A stretch of 30,528 bases of DNA from Clostridia bacterium (GCA_017525805.1 JAFXSH010000007.1:1-30528); one strand, 5' to 3'. Numbered from the stretch's first letter, positions 1 to 8,206 are shown. Translations and numbers: made by a program. The notes: generated from the sequence alone by a model not told the origin.

Positions 1-1598
1 CCATCACCCTGACCGTGTTCCGCGGCGATCCCGGCGACCAGCCCACGGAAGACAACAAGATTTACAAGCTGATCGAAGAAAAGCTGGGCATCAAATTTGA
101 ATTTGAATTCCTGGCCGGCGATCTGGCCGAAACCCTGAACCTGAAAATGGCCGACGACGTGTATCCCGATCTGTTCGACGGCGGCAACTACGCCGAGACC
201 CTGGAGAACGGCGAAGTGCTGATCGACCTGCTGCCCTACATCAGCGAAGAGAAGACCCCCAACCTCTACAAGCACATCTACACCAACGACCGCATCAAGC
301 AGCTCCTGACCGAAGACGGCAAGCTGTACATCATCCCCAACTACGGCATCAACTACAACGCTCAGATCCAGAATGAGTGCAACGGCCCCGCCTTCTTCAT
401 CCAGAAGCAGGTCATTGCCTGGAACAACTATGAAGTGCCCACCACCCTGAACGAATACTTCGACCTGATCGAGCGCTTCATTGCCGCCAATCCCACCACC
501 GCCAACGGCACCCCCTACACCGGCTTTGCCATCCTGTGCGAAGGCTGGCGTCACTTCTGCCTGATCAACCCCGTGCAGCACCTGATGGGCCGCCCCAACG
601 ACGGTGAAGTGTACATCTGCGTCACCGATCAGAACTACGAAGTGACCGGCAACGATCCTTCCGTGGCTTTCAAGACCGAAACCTTCATCGACAAGCCCTA
701 TGCCAAGGCTTACTATGCCAAGCTGAACGAAGAATATCATAAGGGCCTGATCAACAAGGATACTTTCGTCATGAACTATGACCAGTACATCGCTGCCCTG
801 TCCAACGGCACCGTGATCGGCATGTTCGACCAGACCTGGGACTTCGGCACCGCTACCGACTCCCTGCGGGCCAACGAACAGTATGCCAACACCTACCTGG
901 CTCTGCCCCTCGTGTACGATCCTGAATACGTAAACGGCGCGGTGATCGAAGAACATTACCTGAACGGCGCTGTCATGAACAAGGACCGCGGCTTCGGTAT
1001 CTCCGTTACCTGCCAATATCCCGAACGCGTTGTGCAGATGTTTGAAACCCTGCTTTCTGACGAATGGCAGACCATTCTCCAGTGGGGCATCGAGGGCGAA
1101 GATTACTATGTGGAAGACGGCCGCTACCTGATGACCAAGGAACAGTTTGATAACCGCGCCGACGCGCAGTGGAAGCGCGCCAACCGCGCTCTGGCCATCT
1201 GGGAATCCTGCCCCAAGAAGCAGGGCACCATGGACAACGGCAACGCCTGGGATCCCGGCCAGCAGCCCGAAATCTACTTCGGCCAGATGAACGACTATGA
1301 CAAGGACTTCCTGACCGCCGCCGGCAAGAAGACCCCCGCCGAATTCTTCAACGCGCCCATCGAGCTGGCTCCCTACGGCGAAGCCTGGCAGATCGATAAA
1401 GCGCCCATCGATATCGACTACAACCAGGGCTTCCTGCCCATCCAGGATCGTTGGCTGCCCATCATCATCACCTGCGATCCCGCTGACATCGACGCCAACT
1501 GGGACGCCTTCGTGGCTGAAATCACGCCCAGCGCGCAGATTTACACCGACTTCATGCAGACTGAGGTGCTGAAGCTGGTCGAACAGGCCACCAAGTAA
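1..1598 (+). CDS. Extracellular sugar-binding protein of an ABC transporter (5' end cut off)
   Basis: This is the periplasmic-type solute-binding protein that would deliver a sugar or oligosaccharide to the two permeases downstream, in the LplA/YtcQ-like group. The reading frame is open to the left edge, with codons starting at base 3. A GTG at 15 is internal to a typical first beta strand (ITLTVFRGD), so the signal peptide and true start lie outside the window. About 530 residues are visible, which fits the roughly 550-residue LplA-type family. The protein is rich in Trp, Tyr and Asp, as is usual for carbohydrate binders, and ends at TAA 1596-1598. Gene order (binding protein, permease, permease, AraC regulator) and the absence of an ATPase gene are typical for this family, which often shares an ATPase encoded elsewhere. 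The substrate cannot be told from the sequence. Confidence 0.88.
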   Translation, partial: ITLTVFRGDPGDQPTEDNKIYKLIEEKLGIKFEFEFLAGDLAETLNLKMADDVYPDLFDGGNYAETLENGEVLIDLLPYISEEKTPNLYKHIYTNDRIKQLLTEDGKLYIIPNYGINYNAQIQNECNGPAFFIQKQVIAWNNYEVPTTLNEYFDLIERFIAANPTTANGTPYTGFAILCEGWRHFCLINPVQHLMGRPNDGEVYICVTDQNYEVTGNDPSVAFKTETFIDKPYAKAYYAKLNEEYHKGLINKDTFVMNYDQYIAALSNGTVIGMFDQTWDFGTATDSLRANEQYANTYLALPLVYDPEYVNGAVIEEHYLNGAVMNKDRGFGISVTCQYPERVVQMFETLLSDEWQTILQWGIEGEDYYVEDGRYLMTKEQFDNRADAQWKRANRALAIWESCPKKQGTMDNGNAWDPGQQPEIYFGQMNDYDKDFLTAAGKKTPAEFFNAPIELAPYGEAWQIDKAPIDIDYNQGFLPIQDRWLPIIITCDPADIDANWDAFVAEITPSAQIYTDFMQTEVLKLVEQATK

Positions 1599-1614
1599 TT
1601 CAGTCTTACCTCAT

Positions 1615-1640
1615 GGGGGGAGGGATACGTCCCTCTCCCC
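1615..1640 (+). other. Stable intergenic hairpin with UACG loop inside the sugar operon
   Basis: An 11-base-pair stem (1615-1625 with 1630-1640, one G-U pair) closes a TACG tetraloop, a member of the very stable UNCG class. It lies 17 bases after the binding-protein stop and is not followed by a T run, so it does not look like a full terminator. Such hairpins between binding-protein and permease genes commonly protect the upstream mRNA end or partly terminate, giving more binding protein than permease. That role is inferred here. Confidence 0.6.
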
Positions 1641-1725
1641 TTGGCTTATATCAGGAGATCATGTATCCGTTCAGGCGCGCGAATAAACGGAGGCTGGCTG
1701 GGCGGCTGCAAAGGGGGAAACGGCC

Positions 1726-2679
1726 ATGACGGCGATCACAAAGGAATTGAATCAAAAAAAACGGAAAAAAGGGTTTTTCCGCAGGTTAGGCGGGCAATGG
1801 CAGCTGATGATCATGTCCGTGCCCATGCTCCTGTATGTTTTTTTGTTTAATTACGCGCCCATGTGGGGCTGGCTGACGGCCTTCCAGGACTATCAGCCGA
1901 AAAAGGGCCTGGCGGGCAGCCCGTGGGTGGGCCTGGAAAATTTTAAGTTCCTGTTCGGGCGGGAGGATTTTCTGCTCGCCATCCGGAATACCCTGGCCAT
2001 GAGCGTCATCAACCTGGTGTTTGGCACGGTGTCCTCCATTTTGCTGGCCATCCTGCTGAACGAGGTCAGGAACAAGGCGTTCAAGCGCACCGTGCAGACC
2101 GTGACCTATCTGCCCCATTTCCTTTCCATGGTCATCGTCGTGGGCATGGCCCAGAACATCTTTTCCAGCAACGGTGCGGTGAATAACCTGCTGATGTCCT
2201 TAAAGCTGGTGAAGGAGCCGGTGTTCTTCCTGGGCAAGGGAGAATACTTCTGGTGGCTGGTGGGCGTGATCAACGTATGGAAGGAAGTAGGCTGGAATAC
2301 CATTATCTATATCGCCGCCATGACTTCCATCGACCCCAGCCTGTACGAAGCGGCGGCCATCGACGGCGCGGGCCGGTTCCAGCGCATCCTGCATGTAACG
2401 CTGCCCGGCATCAAATCCACTTTCATGGTGCTGCTCATCATGAACATCGGCCATCTGATGGAAGCGGGCTTTGAAATCCAGTACCTGCTGCGCTCCGGCC
2501 TGACCATGAAATATTCCGACACCATCGACGTGTTCGCCCTGATTTACAGCTTCGGCAGCAGCAAGCCGCACTACGCATACGGTACCGCCGCCGGTATGTT
2601 CAAGAGCATCGTGGGCATCATCCTGCTGTTCGGCGCTAACATGGCGGCCAAGGCGTTGGATGAAGAGACGCTGATTTAA
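1726..2679 (+). CDS. Sugar ABC transporter permease (LplB/YteP-like)
   Basis: Inner-membrane permease subunit of the sugar importer, 317 residues, usual length for the family. A basic N-terminus (many Lys/Arg to about residue 25) precedes a first membrane helix (MIMSVPMLLYVFLF), and about five more hydrophobic segments follow. The cytoplasmic EAA loop that contacts the ATPase is clear at about residues 208-228 (EAAAIDGAGRFQRILHVTLP). The ATG at 1726 has a good ribosome binding site (AAGGGGG, 1711-1717). The gene follows the binding-protein gene and is 17 bases from the next permease, so the three are probably one operon. Confidence 0.93.
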   Translation: MTAITKELNQKKRKKGFFRRLGGQWQLMIMSVPMLLYVFLFNYAPMWGWLTAFQDYQPKKGLAGSPWVGLENFKFLFGREDFLLAIRNTLAMSVINLVFGTVSSILLAILLNEVRNKAFKRTVQTVTYLPHFLSMVIVVGMAQNIFSSNGAVNNLLMSLKLVKEPVFFLGKGEYFWWLVGVINVWKEVGWNTIIYIAAMTSIDPSLYEAAAIDGAGRFQRILHVTLPGIKSTFMVLLIMNIGHLMEAGFEIQYLLRSGLTMKYSDTIDVFALIYSFGSSKPHYAYGTAAGMFKSIVGIILLFGANMAAKALDEETLI

Positions 2680-2696
2680 GAAGGGAGGGGTATCTT

Positions 2697-3611
2697 GTGA
2701 CGGCTTTGAATCCTGTGAAAAGAAACGGCAAGCGGCGGGATATCGTGTTCCCGATCGTAAATACCATTGTGCTGTGCCTGCTGATGTTCATTACCCTGTA
2801 TCCCGTGCTGAACACGGTGGCTTACTCCTTCAACGACGGCATGGACGCGGTTCGCGGCGGCTTAGGGATTTGGCCCCGAGTGTTCAGTACCAGCGCCTAT
2901 AGCGAGCTGCTCCAGGATTCGGCGGTGTATCAGGCGTTCTGGATCTCCCTGTCCAAGACCGTTATCACCACCGTTCTGAACCTGTTCTTTACCTCCATGC
3001 TGGCCTATGCCTTGAGCCGCAGGGAATATGTGCTGCGCAAATTCATTACCGTGGTGCTGGTGCTGACCATGTATGTGAACGCGGGCCTCATTCCCAATTA
3101 CCTGCTTATTTCCCGCACCCTGGGCCTGAAAAATACCTTCTGGGTGTACATCATCCCCACCATGTTCTCCTGCTTTAACATGATCGTCATCCGCACCTAC
3201 ATCGTGGGCCTGCCGGAAGCGCTGGTGGAATCCGCCCGTATCGACGGCGCGGGCGATATCAGAACGTTCTTCCAGATCATCCTGCCCCTGTGCCTGCCCG
3301 TTATGGCCACGGTGGCCCTGTTCGTGGCCGTGGGCGCGTGGAACAGCTGGTTTGACACGTATCTGTATTGCGGCAGCAAAAAGAACCTGTACACCCTGCA
3401 ATACCTGCTGAAAATGAAGCTGGCCACCACCCAGAACAGCTCCAACGCGGCAAACACCACCGCCGACGCCCTGGCGACCGCCGCCAAGGTTGCGCCCATC
3501 ACGGTTCGCTGCGCTATCACCGTGGTTTCTGCCGTGCCCATCCTGGTGGTGTATCCCTTCCTGCAAAAGTACTTCGTCACCGGTATGGCCCTGGGCAGCG
3601 TGAAGGGGTAA
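2697..3611 (+). CDS. Sugar ABC transporter permease (LplC/YtcP-like)
   Basis: Second membrane permease of the same importer, 304 residues. It starts with GTG at 2697 behind AGAAGGGAGGGG, ending 6 bases upstream. Visible are a first helix at about 20-42, further helices, and the EAA loop near residues 175-200 (ESARIDGAGDIRTFFQIILP). The C-terminus is the family-typical FVTGMALGSVKG. It pairs with the preceding permease to form the heterodimeric channel. No ATP-binding subunit follows; a shared MsmX/UgpC-type ATPase elsewhere in the genome is the usual solution, which is inference here. Confidence 0.93.
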   Translation: MTALNPVKRNGKRRDIVFPIVNTIVLCLLMFITLYPVLNTVAYSFNDGMDAVRGGLGIWPRVFSTSAYSELLQDSAVYQAFWISLSKTVITTVLNLFFTSMLAYALSRREYVLRKFITVVLVLTMYVNAGLIPNYLLISRTLGLKNTFWVYIIPTMFSCFNMIVIRTYIVGLPEALVESARIDGAGDIRTFFQIILPLCLPVMATVALFVAVGAWNSWFDTYLYCGSKKNLYTLQYLLKMKLATTQNSSNAANTTADALATAAKVAPITVRCAITVVSAVPILVVYPFLQKYFVTGMALGSVKG

Positions 3612-3624
3612 AGCGCGGAGCGGC

Positions 3625-3654
3625 TTGATCACTGATTGATAGTAATCTTAGAAT
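3625..3654 (+). promoter_or_regulatory. Possible promoter of the AraC-type regulator gene
   Basis: TTGATC (3625-3630) and TAGAAT (3649-3654) are spaced by 18 bases in the gap after the second permease. This would allow the regulator to be made separately from the transport operon. The boxes are imperfect, so this is tentative. Confidence 0.4.
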
Positions 3655-3692
3655 CGAACCTCACACCGAATCAACGAGGGGGGGAGGAAGCC

Positions 3693-4625
3693 TTGGCTGA
3701 ACGCAACGCGCTGTCGGGCGGGAGTCAGTCCCGTTTTCCCGACGGCTTCCGCATCCTGCAGGGGAAGCAGGAATACATCACCTACATGGAGCATTCCTCC
3801 ATCCGCATTTGGCCCTCTGACGTGGCTGCGCATTATGATCCCCACAGCCATTCCGCAGTGGAGATCATCATGCCCAGCCGGGGCGTTACGCTCTACCATG
3901 TGCAGGACGACGTGTACCGGGTGCAGCCGGGGGAAATCCTGATCGTGCCTTCGGACTGCCAGCACGCCCTGACCGAACCGCCGGAAACCCAGCGCTATCT
4001 GCTGCTGTTCGAGCCCAATCCCTTTTCCAGCATGCGGGATATGGCGGAGCTGGCCCCCATGATGCAGCGGCCTATTTATCTGCATGACGGATCGGAAACC
4101 CACAGCCAGGCCAAAGAGCTGCTGAACCGCACGGTGGAATGCTATTTCGCCCGGGAACCCATGTGGAATACCCAGTGCTATTCCTATCTGATGCAGCTGT
4201 ACGCCCTGCTGGGCCGCCGCTATCTGCGCTCCTCCGCCCAGCCCCGGGAAACACTGCGCCGGAATATCGACCCCGCCATCATGAACAGCGTGCTCACCTA
4301 CATCAACGAGCACTATATGGATGATATTTCGCTGGAAAACGCGGCCCTGTTCGCCGGATTCTCCAAGTATTACTTTTCCCGCATGTTCAAGCAGTTTTCC
4401 GGCCTGCCTTTCTCGGAATACCTCACCCGCAAGCGCCTGAACGTGGCTTCGGATCTGCTGGTGCGCACCAATCAGCCCATCCGGGAAATCGCCGTCTCCT
4501 CCGGCTTTGGCAGCACTGCCACTTTCAACCGCACCTTCCGGGAGCACAAAAACTGTACGCCCTCCCAGTTCCGGGCCATCTATGGCATGGTGCTCAGCCC
4601 CGCGCCGGATAAGCCGCTGTTCTGA
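3693..4625 (+). CDS. AraC-family transcriptional regulator with cupin sensor domain
   Basis: A DNA-binding regulator, probably controlling the sugar transporter beside it. The N-terminal half is a cupin ligand-binding domain (YDPHSHSAVEI, then VQPGEILIVPSDCQH). The C-terminal 100 residues hold the two helix-turn-helix motifs of AraC/XylS proteins (ISLENAALFAGFSKYYFSRM and IREIAVSSGFGSTATFNRTF). The frame stays open back to a TTG at 3636, but a strong GGGGGGGAGGAAG site lies directly before the TTG at 3693, so I choose that start (310 residues). It follows the permeases by 81 bases and ends in a terminator. The effector is presumably a sugar; this cannot be read from the sequence. Confidence 0.9.
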   Translation: MAERNALSGGSQSRFPDGFRILQGKQEYITYMEHSSIRIWPSDVAAHYDPHSHSAVEIIMPSRGVTLYHVQDDVYRVQPGEILIVPSDCQHALTEPPETQRYLLLFEPNPFSSMRDMAELAPMMQRPIYLHDGSETHSQAKELLNRTVECYFAREPMWNTQCYSYLMQLYALLGRRYLRSSAQPRETLRRNIDPAIMNSVLTYINEHYMDDISLENAALFAGFSKYYFSRMFKQFSGLPFSEYLTRKRLNVASDLLVRTNQPIREIAVSSGFGSTATFNRTFREHKNCTPSQFRAIYGMVLSPAPDKPLF

Positions 4626-4643
4626 TCGTCGACTTTCATCTGA

Positions 4644-4672
4644 CGGGAAGCTTCAATGCTTCCCGCCTTTTT
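4644..4672 (+). terminator. Rho-independent terminator after the AraC gene
   Basis: An 8-base-pair perfect stem CGGGAAGC/GCTTCCCG (4644-4651 with 4658-4665) is followed by CCTTTTT. It closes the sugar operon 18 bases after the stop codon. Confidence 0.85.
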
Positions 4673-4710
4673 CAGTTGCATAAGCGGAAAAGAACACTTT
4701 AACTCACTTA

Positions 4711-5103
4711 CGAAGCAGGGGGCTTCTTCAGCCCCCTAAACCCCTGAACCAAAGGACTTCGTCCTCTGGACACCAAAAGGCGAATGAACATGGTATGGGA
4801 AAGCAACCGACTTCCGCCAATCGCTGGGAGAAACGAAAGATAGAGGGCTTATGGCCCAAGAAAGCCGGGAAAATCCCAGGGGGAAAGCACGCTTTCCCCT
4901 GGGGATTATTCCCTGGCTTTCCCCGGATGCAAAGCATCCGGGTTGGCCGCTTTCAGCGGCCGGGCCAGAAGCACAGTGTCTGCAAGTTTTCCCGTTTCCT
5001 ATAAGCAACTGCGGAAATATGTTTTTTCCTCTCGTCAAGCAGCTTCCGCAGGTGTGGGTCCAGGGAGGTCACCTCCCTGGTGGGGTGTGGGGCAAAGCCC
5101 CAC
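4711..5103. repeat. Gene-free mosaic of short perfect hairpins
   Basis: No convincing gene lies between 4673 and 5159. Inverted repeats follow one another: 4717-4724/4730-4737 (AGGGGGCT, perfect); 4749-4757/4761-4769 (one mismatch); 4875-4888/4891-4903 inside a wider pairing 4861-4872/4909-4920; 4922-4930/4934-4942 (perfect, AAA loop); 4945-4951/4955-4961 (perfect, TTC loop); 5010-5017/5044-5051 (perfect); 5060-5069/5071-5080 (perfect); 5087-5093/5097-5103 (perfect, AAA loop). Loops are mostly AAA or TTC. The frames open across this region are products of the palindromes and lack ribosome binding sites. Function unknown; REP-like elements or remains of several insertions are possible. Confidence 0.7.
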
Positions 5104-5159
5104 CGTTCTCCTGGTTACTTAAAGTGTTCTATAGTTTGCTTTTTTCGGACTTTCCCGGC

Positions 5160-5879
5160 TCACGAAAGAGCCAGAGCTTCATTTTCCCGGCACGCCTGTT
5201 CCATGCGGCCGTTTCGAATGCGGTGGGCCTCTCCGAACAGGGTTTCCCGCCCGTTCCGGCCCAGTAAATAGCTGCCGTCCGGGATCGCGAAAAATTCGCG
5301 GCCCAGGCTGTCCGGCAAGGTAATCTCCTCAAATAATCGCAGCCCGTCCACAAAACTGTCTTTCACCATTTGATAATGGGGCAGCAGCATGGTCTGCGTA
5401 ATGCCAAGCCCGGCCAGCCACCGCCTGTAATCGGGTGATACGGCTTCCCCTTCTTCTTCCGGCTGGGCGTATACGGGATCGGCGCAGTTCATGGTGCCCG
5501 CGCTGATGCCGATCAGCACGCCGTCAAAGGTTTTTATGCTGGCTTTCAGATCAATCTTTTGAAAAAAGGCGTTTTGGGTGGGTACGTGGCCTCCGGCTAA
5601 AATGATCAGCCCGGCGTTTTGCGCCAGCCCGGCGGCGTCCGTTTCATTTCGCCCGTCCAGTACATGAAATGATGAAAAACAGTATCCCTCGTGCTCCAGG
5701 GCCCTTCGCATATCCCCGGCAATATGATCCGTAAAATCTGGCCGGTTCGGGTCGGCGCAGATAAACAGGGCGTCGGAACGCTTCGAAAGCTCGCGCTTTA
5801 TGGCGTCCAAAAATCCGTTGGCCGGGTTCAGGTACGGCGTGCCCGGCGTGAAGGGGCTGCTGGTGAGAAAATAAACCAT
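5160..5879 (-). CDS. Peptidase E-like serine hydrolase (family S51, class I glutamine amidotransferase fold)
   Basis: A cytoplasmic hydrolase of 239 residues related to aspartyl dipeptidase PepE. The nucleophile elbow is clear as GISAGTMN (Ser126), preceded by the family's LAGGHVPTQN loop (about residues 95-103), and a likely catalytic His168 lies in LLPHYQ. The C-terminal part carries FFAIPDGSYLL, also usual for S51 proteins. The ATG at 5879 has a good AGGAGAGG site upstream. It is transcribed alone and leftward, divergent from the BlaI gene. PepE proteins cleave N-terminal Asp dipeptides, but many S51 members have other or unknown substrates, so the exact activity is uncertain. Confidence 0.85.
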   Translation of the reverse strand: MVYFLTSSPFTPGTPYLNPANGFLDAIKRELSKRSDALFICADPNRPDFTDHIAGDMRRALEHEGYCFSSFHVLDGRNETDAAGLAQNAGLIILAGGHVPTQNAFFQKIDLKASIKTFDGVLIGISAGTMNCADPVYAQPEEEGEAVSPDYRRWLAGLGITQTMLLPHYQMVKDSFVDGLRLFEEITLPDSLGREFFAIPDGSYLLGRNGRETLFGEAHRIRNGRMEQACRENEALALS

Positions 5880-5918
5880 ACTGCCGTGTTTTCCTCTCCT
5901 GTGCGTTTTTTCCGCATT

Positions 5919-5948
5919 ATTTTAATGGGAAAAGCGAACATTTGTCAA
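5919..5948 (-). promoter_or_regulatory. Promoter of the PepE-like gene
   Basis: On the minus strand, TTGACA (5948-5943) and TAAAAT (5924-5919) are 18 bases apart, 40 bases before the ATG at 5879. It points away from the BlaI promoter. Confidence 0.65.
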
Positions 5949-6007
5949 TGTTTTTTCAGACTTGATGCGGGCGAGATCCGTCCCGCAACTTGTTACAATT
6001 CCCCCGC

Positions 6008-6036
6008 TTGACAAATGCGGTAGACATCTGTATACT
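6008..6036 (+). promoter_or_regulatory. Near-consensus promoter of the BlaI/M56 pair
   Basis: TTGACA (6008-6013) and TATACT (6031-6036) are separated by exactly 17 bases. The start of transcription should fall near 6043, within the operator-like dyads listed next. Confidence 0.85.
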
Positions 6037-6059
6037 ATGAGGCGTAGACAATTGTCAAC
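6020..6059 (+). promoter_or_regulatory. Two operator-like dyads overlapping the BlaI promoter
   Basis: GTAGACATCTGTATAC (6020-6035) and GTAGACAATTGTCAAC (6044-6059) are imperfect 16-base palindromes that share the half-site GTAGACA and lie 24 bases apart. The first covers the -10 box and the second covers the expected transcription start. BlaI/MecI operators elsewhere are built on TACA/TGTA dyads placed in the same way, so autorepression by the BlaI-type protein encoded downstream is the natural reading. This is inferred. Confidence 0.65.
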
Positions 6060-6084
6060 AATACCCTGACAGGAGGACAATGCC

Positions 6085-6462
6085 ATGGCCGAAAAATGCA
6101 CGGAAGCCGAATGGAAGATCATGGAGGTGCTGTGGGATCACGCGCCCCGCACCATGAGCGAAATCACCAAGGCTTTGGAACCGCAGACCGGCTGGACGCG
6201 CCATACGGTGATCACCCTGCTCAAGCGCATGCAGGAAAAGGGCACGGTGGCGGTGGACGAATCCGGCGAGGTGAAACGCTATTCCCCTCTCATGACGCAG
6301 GAGGAGGCCAGCGCCCAACAGACCAAAAAGCTGCTGGATCACGTTTTCTCCGGAAGGGCCTCCCTGCTCATCAACCATCTGGTGGATTCCGGGGAAATCA
6401 CCTTGAAGGAGATGGACGAACTGATGGAAGTGCTGAAGAAAAAAGGGAACAGTGGCAAGTGA
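6085..6462 (+). CDS. BlaI/MecI/CopY-family transcriptional repressor
   Basis: A 125-residue winged-helix repressor of normal length for the family. The N-terminal 70 residues contain the DNA-binding domain (TEAEWKIMEVLWD, then HTVITLLKRMQEKG as recognition helix and YSPLMTQEE as wing end). The C-terminal part (LLDHVFSGRASLLINHLVDSG) is the dimerisation region where BlaI proteins are cut on induction. AGGAGG lies at 6071-6076. It is 43 bases upstream of an M56 peptidase gene, the standard repressor/sensor-protease arrangement. Whether the signal is a beta-lactam is doubtful because the partner lacks a penicillin-binding domain. Confidence 0.93.
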   Translation: MAEKCTEAEWKIMEVLWDHAPRTMSEITKALEPQTGWTRHTVITLLKRMQEKGTVAVDESGEVKRYSPLMTQEEASAQQTKKLLDHVFSGRASLLINHLVDSGEITLKEMDELMEVLKKKGNSGK

Positions 6463-6505
6463 ACATATTTTTCTGCATTGCATGAAGAACGGAGGATGAA
6501 CACCC

Positions 6506-8206
6506 ATGCGAAGCGCCGTGATATACAATTTTCTGATCGAAGCGAACATCATCGCCGGGATCGCCATTCTGCTGATGATCCCGGTGCGGAAATTTTTCCG
6601 AAAAACCTTAGGCAACCGGGCAATTTGCTTTGCCTGGCTGCTGGTGGCCGTGCGGCTGCTGTGCCCCCTGTCCCTGCCCAATCCCCTGATCAACGAGATC
6701 GTGACGCCTTACAACGACCAGCCGGAGGCCGTGCGGCCCATTGCGGGGCAAATACGGGTGCGGGTTTCCGACGCCCTGAGCGATATGAGCTGGCAGGCCA
6801 TCCAGACCATTGAGGAACGGGACGGCGTTACCTTCAACGAAGCACGGGAATACCCGGTGTACCAGGCGTTGGTGCGCCTGGCCAACGGGATCGGCAACGG
6901 CTTTACGGCAAGACTGGGCATGATCCTATACGCCGCCGGGGCGCTGGCTGTGGCCGGATGGTTCACATTCGCCAACGTGCGCTTCCGGCGGAAGCTCAAA
7001 AGAAACCACATGGAAGCTCTGGACGGAGAACTGAAAGCGTATTATGAAAGCCTGTGCGAACAGCACAAGGTCAAGGCCCTGCCCGTGTATTTCGTGGACC
7101 CGCTTTCCAGCGCGTGTCTGGTGGGGAGCGTCAAGCCTTTTATCGCGCTGCCCTTAGCGGCCGGTGGGGAACAGGCTCGGCAGATGCTGGCCCACGAGGT
7201 ATGCCATTACAAAGCGAAGGACAATCTGTGGACGCTGGTCACCCTGATCTGCTGCGTGATCCATTGGTTTGATCCCCTGGTATGGGCCGCCGCCGCCATG
7301 AGCCGCATGGATCGGGAACTGAATTGCGACGACAGCGTGACCAAAGACATGGACGAGGATGCCCGGCGGCTGTACGCGGGCGCGCTGATCCAGTCCGTCA
7401 CCCGCCGCAATCTGCCCGGCATGCCCGTGCTGGCTACCGGCATGAGCGTCACGGGACGGAAAATGAAGGCCCGGGTGGGCGGCATCCTGTGGGGCGGAAA
7501 ACGGGTGAAAGCCTTCGCCATGGCCTTTGCCGTCACTGCCAGCCTGCTGCTGGTGTGCGCTTTCGGCACGGCGGCTTTTGGGGAAGTACCCTCCCCCTGG
7601 AGCCAGGAATTGGATAACCCTTATTTCTGGAACGCGGAAGGCGATCAGACGCTGGAAGAAGCGCTGGCGGCGGAAAACGCCATTCCGACCAAGGAAGCGG
7701 CCATTGAAAAAGCCCGGGAGCTGCTGGGCGGCGGGCACTTTCAAATGAATATAACGGGCGAAAGCTGGCAGTGGCAGGTGGACGACGCCGGGTACGGCCC
7801 CGGCGGCCGCCGGAATTATTATGTGATCGGCAAAAACAGCGAAACCGGCTCCGTCCCCGTTTCGGCTTTCATGGCCGTGGACGGCAGCGGAGCCTGGCTG
7901 GTCACCAATGGCGCCGACCCCTACTATACGCGGAGCTACACAGACCAATACGAGTATGTGCAGGAAGCCCCCCTGACGGAAGAAGAGCTGGAAGCCGTCA
8001 GGCAGTTCTGCTTAGACTTTACCGAAATAGCCGAGCCGGGCCAGAGCCAGTATTTCAGGGAATTGCATTTCAACGGCTTCATGACCGTGGACGGCGTCAC
8101 CTACGCCCAGCTGGAGGCCCCCTATAACGAAGATTCCGGCAAGACCTTCGTGGTGCAGGTCAAGCCGGAACTGCGGTTGATCGATTATTATACGGGGAAC
8201 GGATGA
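6506..8206 (+). CDS. BlaR1-type M56 membrane metallopeptidase with a non-penicillin-binding C-terminal domain
   Basis: A membrane zinc protease of 566 residues expected to sense an outside signal and trigger cleavage of the BlaI-type repressor. Membrane segments are seen at about residues 6-26, 35-52, 140-158, 240-262 and 335-357. The zinc site HEVCH (230-234) lies in LAHEVCHYKAKDNLW, with MDRELNCDDSV downstream as the third-ligand region. The outside domain after residue 360 is about 200 residues, rich in Trp and Tyr. It shows no SxxK/SxN/KTG penicillin-binding motifs; a stretch around 395-440 (KEAAIEKARELL) loosely resembles PepSY-like modules. The start at 6506 has GGAGG 10 bases upstream. 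The likely signal is cell-envelope stress or an unknown ligand. Confidence 0.87.
   Translation: MRSAVIYNFLIEANIIAGIAILLMIPVRKFFRKTLGNRAICFAWLLVAVRLLCPLSLPNPLINEIVTPYNDQPEAVRPIAGQIRVRVSDALSDMSWQAIQTIEERDGVTFNEAREYPVYQALVRLANGIGNGFTARLGMILYAAGALAVAGWFTFANVRFRRKLKRNHMEALDGELKAYYESLCEQHKVKALPVYFVDPLSSACLVGSVKPFIALPLAAGGEQARQMLAHEVCHYKAKDNLWTLVTLICCVIHWFDPLVWAAAAMSRMDRELNCDDSVTKDMDEDARRLYAGALIQSVTRRNLPGMPVLATGMSVTGRKMKARVGGILWGGKRVKAFAMAFAVTASLLLVCAFGTAAFGEVPSPWSQELDNPYFWNAEGDQTLEEALAAENAIPTKEAAIEKARELLGGGHFQMNITGESWQWQVDDAGYGPGGRRNYYVIGKNSETGSVPVSAFMAVDGSGAWLVTNGADPYYTRSYTDQYEYVQEAPLTEEELEAVRQFCLDFTEIAEPGQSQYFRELHFNGFMTVDGVTYAQLEAPYNEDSGKTFVVQVKPELRLIDYYTGNG

Noticed and set aside
2862..4547. Long minus-strand open frames opposite the permease and AraC genes (to about 300 codons)
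   Set aside because: They lie opposite well-supported genes, are rich in His, Gln and Arg as expected of antisense GC-rich codons, and lack domains and ribosome binding sites.
4795..5271. Several overlapping open frames in the hairpin-rich gap
   Set aside because: They follow the palindromes, lack ribosome binding sites, and give proline-, arginine- and serine-rich products with no family resemblance.
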